A stretch of 10,402 nt of DNA. Origin: Adhaeribacter sp. Its GTDB lineage: Bacteria; Bacteroidota; Bacteroidia; Cytophagales; Hymenobacteraceae. This document shows, one piece after another, positions 6,655 through 10,402 of this stretch. The stretch spans positions 1 through 10,402 of the forward strand of contig JAQBNV010000341.1 in NCBI GenBank assembly GCA_028288395.1, read 5' to 3'. The notes below the pieces were generated by a model, which made no database searches, was not told the origin of the DNA, and saw only the letters and a program-made list of their open reading frames with translations. The position numbers and the translations under genes were made by a program. Each line of letters starts with the position of its first letter. The stretch's first letter is position 1.

Positions 6655-6703
6655 GCTAATCACAACTACGGAGTAACGAGGTTATCTCGTAGCTGTGATT
6701 GGC
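6655..6703. repeat. Long near-perfect hairpin in the 6433-6886 intergenic region
   Basis: GCTAATCACA-A-CTACG (6655-6670) pairs with CGTAG-C-TGTGATTGGC (6688-6703): 16 positions with one A/C mismatch and one T/G wobble. The remaining 17 bases can extend the stem through TAAC (6674-6677) and GTTA (6681-6684) to a 3-nt loop. The whole 49-nt segment thus folds almost completely. No T run follows on either strand, so it is not a standard terminator. It lies between two plus-strand genes, 183 bp before the permease start. Confidence 0.55.
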
Positions 6704-6886
6704 AATAATTTATAAGGTTTAAAGGTGACCTGAAAATGAACACTAAACTGTCCGGTTTTATTACACTCCTTTAACGCCCAATAAGGTAAAATTCACTTGC
6801 ACGGGCTCTATATGCCCTTTTCTCTAATTGGCAAATCGTTTGTTAATCAAACAGGATAGTAATCAACTTTCCTCATTTCGCCGGCT

Positions 6887-9310
6887 ATGAATCGTAATTA
6901 TCTCACCACCGCTTTTCGCAACCTCGCCCGAAACAAAGCTTATTCCTTCATCAATATTAGTGGCCTTTCGGTGGGCATGACAGTAACCATGCTTATTGGG
7001 TTATGGGTGTGGGATGAATTATCCTTTAATACTTATCACAAAAATTACCATGACATTGCCCAGGTTTGGGGTGGGAGTATTAATCCGCAAAGCTCATCTA
7101 TTGAAGGTGTCTATGACCTGCAGTACCCGGTAGGAACAACCCTCCAGGAAAACTATCCGCAACATTTTAAGCAGGTAGCGATAGCCTTTGAGCCAGGAGA
7201 TTATACGGTTGCAACGGGGGATAAAAAAAACAGCCAGAAGGGACAGTTTGTACAAGAGAATGCCCTGGAAATGTTTTCCCTGAAAATGCTGCAAGGCAAC
7301 TACCAAAGTCTGAAAGACCCCCATTCAGTTATTCTTTCCCAGTCAGCGGCCAAGACGATTTTTAGCAACGAAAACCCCTTGAACAAGCGGTTAAGAATTG
7401 ATAACCTTCTGGAGGTGACCGTAACCGGGGTTTATGAGGATATTCCTCAGAATAGCAGTTTTAGCGAAACGCAGCTTTTCTTTCCCTGGCCTTTGGTGGT
7501 GTCTTATGTAGATTATATGAAAGAAAGTGCCACGGACTGGGACAACCGGACCGTAAAGGTGTATGTACAACTGCAACCCAATACTACTTTAGAAGCAGCC
7601 AATGCCGCCATAAAAGACCTTTATAACCTGCATGTACCAAAGGATTTTTTTAAGACCATGGGAAAAAACAAACCCTTTGTACAGCTAATCCCGATGAGCA
7701 CCTGGCACTTGTATTCGGAATTTGATAATGGGAAACCGGTGGGCGGGCGTATTACCTATGTCTGGCTTTTTGGCATTGTGGGAATTTTTGTATTGCTGCT
7801 GGCTTGTATCAATTTTATAAACTTAAGTACCGCCCGTTCTTCTACCCGCGCGAAGGAAGTAGGAGTCCGGAAAGCCATTGGCGCGGGTAAAGGGCAATTA
7901 ATCAGGCAGTTCTTAAGTGAATCGTACCTGGTGGTGCTGCTGGCGTTTGCCATTGCGGTATCTCTGCTCTGGTTCGTGCAATACCCTTTTAACCAGTTGG
8001 CAGATAAAGCTATTGCCTTACCATTCGGTAATCCAATTTTTTGGGCCATAAGCCTGCTGTTTATATTATTGACCGGTTGTGTGGCCGGCTTGTACCCCGC
8101 CTTTTATTTATCTTCTTTTCAGCCGGTTAAAGTGTTGAAGGGGGTGGTACAATCCGGTCGTTCGGCTACCCTGCCCCGCAAAGTAATGGTGGTGGTGCAG
8201 TTTACGGTTTCAGTCGTTTTAATATCGGGCACCTTGGTGGTGTACCAGCAAATACAGCATGCCCGCAACCGGTCCATTGGCTACGACAAACAAAATTTAA
8301 TAACCCTTGATATGGACGACCCCGGTTTCAAAGGTAAACAGCAAGTGCTGCAAACCGAACTGATGCGGAGCGGCGTGGTAGCGCAAGTGGCCAGTTCTTC
8401 CAGTCCCCTGACCGCGGTATGGAATGTAACCGGCGGTTATGAGTGGCAAGGCAAGGACCCTGACCTGGACGCAGCGTTTGCCAGATGTAAGGTAACCCCG
8501 GATTTTGGCAAAACGGTAGGTTGGGAGGTAATGGCCGGCCGTGATTTTTCCAGCGCATTAGCCTCTGATTCAACGGACGCCATTATTATTAACGAGGCCG
8601 CGGTAGAATATATGGGCTTAACCGATCCGATTGGACAAAAATTAACAGATGTGGACGAATCCGGAGAAAAAAATTGGACCAAGACCATTATAGGCGTAGT
8701 CAAAAACATGGTAATGGAATCTCCTTTTCAGCCCGTGCAACCCACCATATACTACATTGATGAGGATGCATTCCGGCTATTACATATTAAAATCAATCCA
8801 ACTGTAAGTGCCGGCGTGGCTTTGCCCAAAATAGAAGCGGTATGGGAAAGTGTTGTTCCCTCGGCGCTTTTTGACTACAAGTTTGTAGACGAAGAATACG
8901 CCCGGAAATTCAGCCAGGAGGAGCGCATTGGTACGTTGGCCGGCATCTTTTCTGTGATTGCTATATTTATTTCGTGTCTGGGTTTGTTTGGCTTAGCTTC
9001 TTTTGTAGCGGAGCAACGCACCAAAGAATTTGGAATTCGAAAAGTGCTGGGAGCCAGTGTCTACCATCTTTGGTACCTGCAAATAAGAGAGTTTGTAATC
9101 TTAGTGATGCTTGCCTGTTTAATAGCCATACCCATCAGCAATCTGGTGATGGGTAGTTGGTTGGCAAAATATGAATACCACACCAAGATTTTTCCTTTAA
9201 TTTTATTAATTCCTTGCCTTGGAGCCTTAGCCATTACGGTTTTAACCGTGAGTTACCAGGCGGTAAAAGCAGCCTTAATGAATCCAGTGAAAAGCCTGCG
9301 GAGCGAATAG
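6887..9310 (+). CDS. ABC transporter permease of the MacB/FtsX type
   Basis: An 807-residue inner-membrane protein with a duplicated MacB-like architecture. Transmembrane helix 1 lies at about 20-42, just after the typical NLARNKAYSFINISGLSVGM opening. A periplasmic MacB-type core domain follows (43-288), then helices near 291-312, 346-366 and 383-405. The first FtsX signature RAKEVGVRKAIGAGKGQLIR (321-340) lies between the first two of these. A helix at 432-454 starts the second half, followed by a second periplasmic domain (455-683), a helix at 684-706, a second FtsX signature RTKEFGIRKVLGAS (711-724), and helices near 734-756 and 768-790. The C-terminus NPVKSLRSE is family-typical. Such permeases work with a separate ATPase in mechanotransmission, lipoprotein or peptide/antibiotic export; no ATPase or membrane-fusion gene is in the window, so the cargo is unknown. 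Cytophagales genomes carry many such orphan permeases. Confidence 0.9.
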   Translation: MNRNYLTTAFRNLARNKAYSFINISGLSVGMTVTMLIGLWVWDELSFNTYHKNYHDIAQVWGGSINPQSSSIEGVYDLQYPVGTTLQENYPQHFKQVAIAFEPGDYTVATGDKKNSQKGQFVQENALEMFSLKMLQGNYQSLKDPHSVILSQSAAKTIFSNENPLNKRLRIDNLLEVTVTGVYEDIPQNSSFSETQLFFPWPLVVSYVDYMKESATDWDNRTVKVYVQLQPNTTLEAANAAIKDLYNLHVPKDFFKTMGKNKPFVQLIPMSTWHLYSEFDNGKPVGGRITYVWLFGIVGIFVLLLACINFINLSTARSSTRAKEVGVRKAIGAGKGQLIRQFLSESYLVVLLAFAIAVSLLWFVQYPFNQLADKAIALPFGNPIFWAISLLFILLTGCVAGLYPAFYLSSFQPVKVLKGVVQSGRSATLPRKVMVVVQFTVSVVLISGTLVVYQQIQHARNRSIGYDKQNLITLDMDDPGFKGKQQVLQTELMRSGVVAQVASSSSPLTAVWNVTGGYEWQGKDPDLDAAFARCKVTPDFGKTVGWEVMAGRDFSSALASDSTDAIIINEAAVEYMGLTDPIGQKLTDVDESGEKNWTKTIIGVVKNMVMESPFQPVQPTIYYIDEDAFRLLHIKINPTVSAGVALPKIEAVWESVVPSALFDYKFVDEEYARKFSQEERIGTLAGIFSVIAIFISCLGLFGLASFVAEQRTKEFGIRKVLGASVYHLWYLQIREFVILVMLACLIAIPISNLVMGSWLAKYEYHTKIFPLILLIPCLGALAITVLTVSYQAVKAALMNPVKSLRSE

Positions 9311-9313
9311 CCG

Positions 9314-9328
9314 GAAAATTAAATTTTC
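9314..9328. repeat. AT-rich palindrome just after the permease stop
   Basis: GAAAATT-A-AATTTTC, perfect with one central base, begins 4 bp after the stop codon. With so short a loop it would make only a weak hairpin, and no T run follows, so a role in transcription ending is doubtful. Confidence 0.3.
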
Positions 9329-9384
9329 TAGCCTGAATATTATTGGATAAAAATGTCTGAAAAAAGATGTAGTAAAGAGGTTAT

Positions 9385-9412
9385 AAAAGGCCTGGTAGAA
9401 CTGGGTCTTTTT
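9385..9412 (+). terminator. Probable intrinsic terminator of the permease gene
   Basis: AAAAGGCC (9385-9392) pairs with GGTCTTTT (9404-9411), eight pairs including one G-T, with an 11-nt loop; the right arm ends in five T residues. It lies 74 bp downstream of the permease stop, before the convergent AraC-type gene. Confidence 0.45.
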
Positions 9413-9453
9413 AGCTTGATAGCTATCAGATAGGAACATCTTCTAAATAAAAG

Positions 9454-9714
9454 CTACTCTTTTTTTTGGGGAAAGCATTCGGGAGGCAAAACGTTGTAAA
9501 TATCTTCCGTGTTTCTAGCGGCCGGCACCATAGCGGCTTTACCTGAGAAGATCAATTGCAGGAAGAAAGAAAAATACAACGAAATCCAGAAACCTGCTCT
9601 TGCTTTAACAAAATACCAGATTATCAGAAACTGGGCCAGGGTAGGAGATTGGGAGACTCTGCTACTATAAGTTAGGAGAATTGGTTGCTTTGCTACTACA
9701 AACTTATTTCCATC
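9454..9714 (-). pseudogene. Possible remnant of a small membrane/exported protein gene
   Basis: An 86-codon open frame (9457-9714) bounded by TAA upstream and TAG at 9454-9456. It has no ATG near its 5' end; the only ATG is at codon 62 and the only other plausible start is a TTG at codon 46. The last ~60 residues read like real protein: FLIIWYFVKARAGFW (29-43), then ISLYFSFFLQLIFSGKAAM (44-62), a hydrophobic segment with a basic flank before it, then a polar end with RNTEDIYNVLPPECFPQKKE (67-86). The 5' part overlaps a degenerate non-coding tandem repeat. It could be a decayed gene, a gene starting at TTG (41 codons, signal-peptide-like start), or chance. It lies directly downstream of the AraC-type gene on the same strand. 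I do not recognise the family. Confidence 0.25.
9641..9698. repeat. Degenerate two-copy ~30-bp tandem repeat
   Basis: Unit one is 9641-9667 and unit two 9671-9698, with TAA between. Both begin with GTAGGAGA or GTTAGGAGAA, have a TTGG core and end in GCTACTA. The spacing differs by one base between the two ends, so the units are not in phase as coding repeats. Confidence 0.4.
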
Positions 9715-9757
9715 TTAGTCAACTTCAGAAAATAGGAACACGCCTGATTCAGAAACC

Positions 9758-10402
9758 TTAATTCAGCAGACGGTAATCATTAGGGGAATATCCTACATGT
9801 TGTTTAAAGGCCCGGCTGAAATGCTGTGGATATTTAAACCCTAATTCGTAAGCAATTTGGCTGACTGATTTACTCCTGTCAAATATTTTCTCCTTGGCAA
9901 CCTCCATGATTTTTAATTGAATATATTCCTGGGCTGATTTACCGGTTTCTTTTTTAATCAGGTCGCCAAAGTAATTAGCCGATAAATTTAGTCTTTCCGC
10001 CATATAGCCAACGGATGGTAAACCAATACTTTGTGGCTTATCTGATTGAAAATAATCGTTGAGTAAATTTTCGAACTTTTGTAAAATGCCCTTATGCGCA
10101 TCTTCCCGGGTAATAAATTGCCTGTCATAAAAGCGCACGCAGTAGTTAAGAAATAACTCAATATTGCTCACTATCAAGGTTCGGCTATGCTTATCAATAC
10201 CTTGTCTTAATTCGAATTCAATCTTTGAAAAACAATCGAAAATAATTTTTCGCTCCTTTTTCGATAAGTGAAGGGCCTCGTGCACTTCATACGAAAAGAA
10301 CTTATAATCCGAGATATGGCGCCCGAGGGAAGTACCCCGGATCAGGTCCGGATGAAATATTAAAACATGCCCCTGTGGCTGATAGTATTCCCCATTGTTT
10401 TC
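9758..10402 (-). CDS. AraC-family transcriptional regulator, 5' end beyond the window
   Basis: Reading is open from the right edge to the stop at 9758, giving 214 codons of a longer gene; the visible product starts ENNGEYYQPQ. Residues 1-45 (with LIFHPDLIRGTSLG at 14-27 and YKFFSYEVHEALHLS at 33-47) belong to the N-terminal sensing half as found in Bacteroidota AraC-type regulators. The C-terminal DNA-binding domain has two helix-turn-helix motifs: one around 130-151 (SVGYMAERLNLSANYFGDLI) and one around 179-200, with the family signature IAYELGFKYPQHFSRAFK at 183-200 followed by GYSPNDYR at 204-211. A GTG at 10285 could start a 175-residue product, but family-like sequence continues upstream of it, so that start is unlikely. 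The regulated genes are not evident; it converges on the permease gene rather than being divergent from it. No effector can be read. Confidence 0.9.
   Translation of the reverse strand, partial: ENNGEYYQPQGHVLIFHPDLIRGTSLGRHISDYKFFSYEVHEALHLSKKERKIIFDCFSKIEFELRQGIDKHSRTLIVSNIELFLNYCVRFYDRQFITREDAHKGILQKFENLLNDYFQSDKPQSIGLPSVGYMAERLNLSANYFGDLIKKETGKSAQEYIQLKIMEVAKEKIFDRSKSVSQIAYELGFKYPQHFSRAFKQHVGYSPNDYRLLN

Larger units (their letters stand above)
6433..6886. other. Intergenic region rich in inverted repeats
   Basis: 454 bp without a convincing gene. Besides the hairpins and tandem repeat listed separately, it holds the 11-bp palindrome AGATGTCATCT near 6642-6652, a weak GGGC-7-GCCC hairpin followed by TTTT (6803-6820), and GTTTG-5-CAAAC (6838-6852), 35 bp before the permease ATG. 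I see no clean TTTG-N19-TAnnTTTG promoter for the permease gene. A 12-codon frame at 6736-6774 (MNTKLSGFITLL) is too short to support. Confidence 0.4.

Noticed and set aside
9353..9433. 26-codon plus-strand frame (MSEKRCSKEVIKGLVELG...) after the permease gene
   Set aside because: It overlaps the terminator candidate and is short enough to be chance; nothing else supports translation.
9758..10285. GTG at 10285 as the start of the AraC-type gene
   Set aside because: The frame is open to the right edge, and the residues upstream (LIFHPDLIRGTSLG) fit the N-terminal half of such regulators, so the gene is cut by the window edge rather than short.
1..10402. CRISPR array, tRNA/rRNA genes, integrase, transposase or phage genes
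   Set aside because: None seen on either strand: no regular repeat-spacer array, no recognisable cloverleaf and no mobile-element protein motifs.

Overview
The window looks like chromosomal DNA of a Bacteroidota bacterium, most likely of the order Cytophagales (Hymenobacteraceae or a relative such as Adhaeribacter). The reasons are the large MacB/FtsX-type permease with a typical Cytophagia N-terminus, a two-domain M14 zinc carboxypeptidase of the Bacteroidota type, weak or absent Shine-Dalgarno sequences, AT-rich intergenic DNA between GC-richer genes, and one promoter resembling the Bacteroidota TTG-N19-TAnnTTTG pattern. The placement rests on reading the sequence, not on a search.

Layout. 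Positions 1-2145 hold four minus-strand genes. They are the 5' part of a probable outer-membrane protein gene (1-229), two small secreted lysine/arginine-rich low-complexity proteins (313-861 and 1164-1568), and a cytoplasmic helical protein with an internal duplication (1666-2145). Divergent from these is the secreted M14 carboxypeptidase (2313-4853). It converges on a small Rieske [2Fe-2S] protein (4955-5278, minus). The Rieske gene is divergent from a membrane-anchored SPFH/prohibitin-like protein (5650-6432, plus). A 454-bp intergenic stretch rich in inverted repeats follows, then an orphan ABC-type permease (6887-9310, plus). This converges on an AraC-family regulator (9758 to the right edge, minus, 5' end outside the window). 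The gap between them holds a terminator candidate, a degenerate tandem repeat and an open frame that may be a gene remnant.

The genes do not form one pathway; most appear to be single-gene units. The best candidate for something undescribed is on the left. The two small basic secreted proteins share a C-terminal GRPE-type tail. Upstream of each is nearly the same 21-bp box (18 of 21 positions identical), followed at identical spacing by a second conserved TTGGTA element. The box consists of two TTCA-centred direct repeats 11 bp apart, the geometry of OmpR/PhoB-class response-regulator sites. This suggests a small regulon of secreted polycationic proteins under two-component control; the regulator and the protein function are not visible here.
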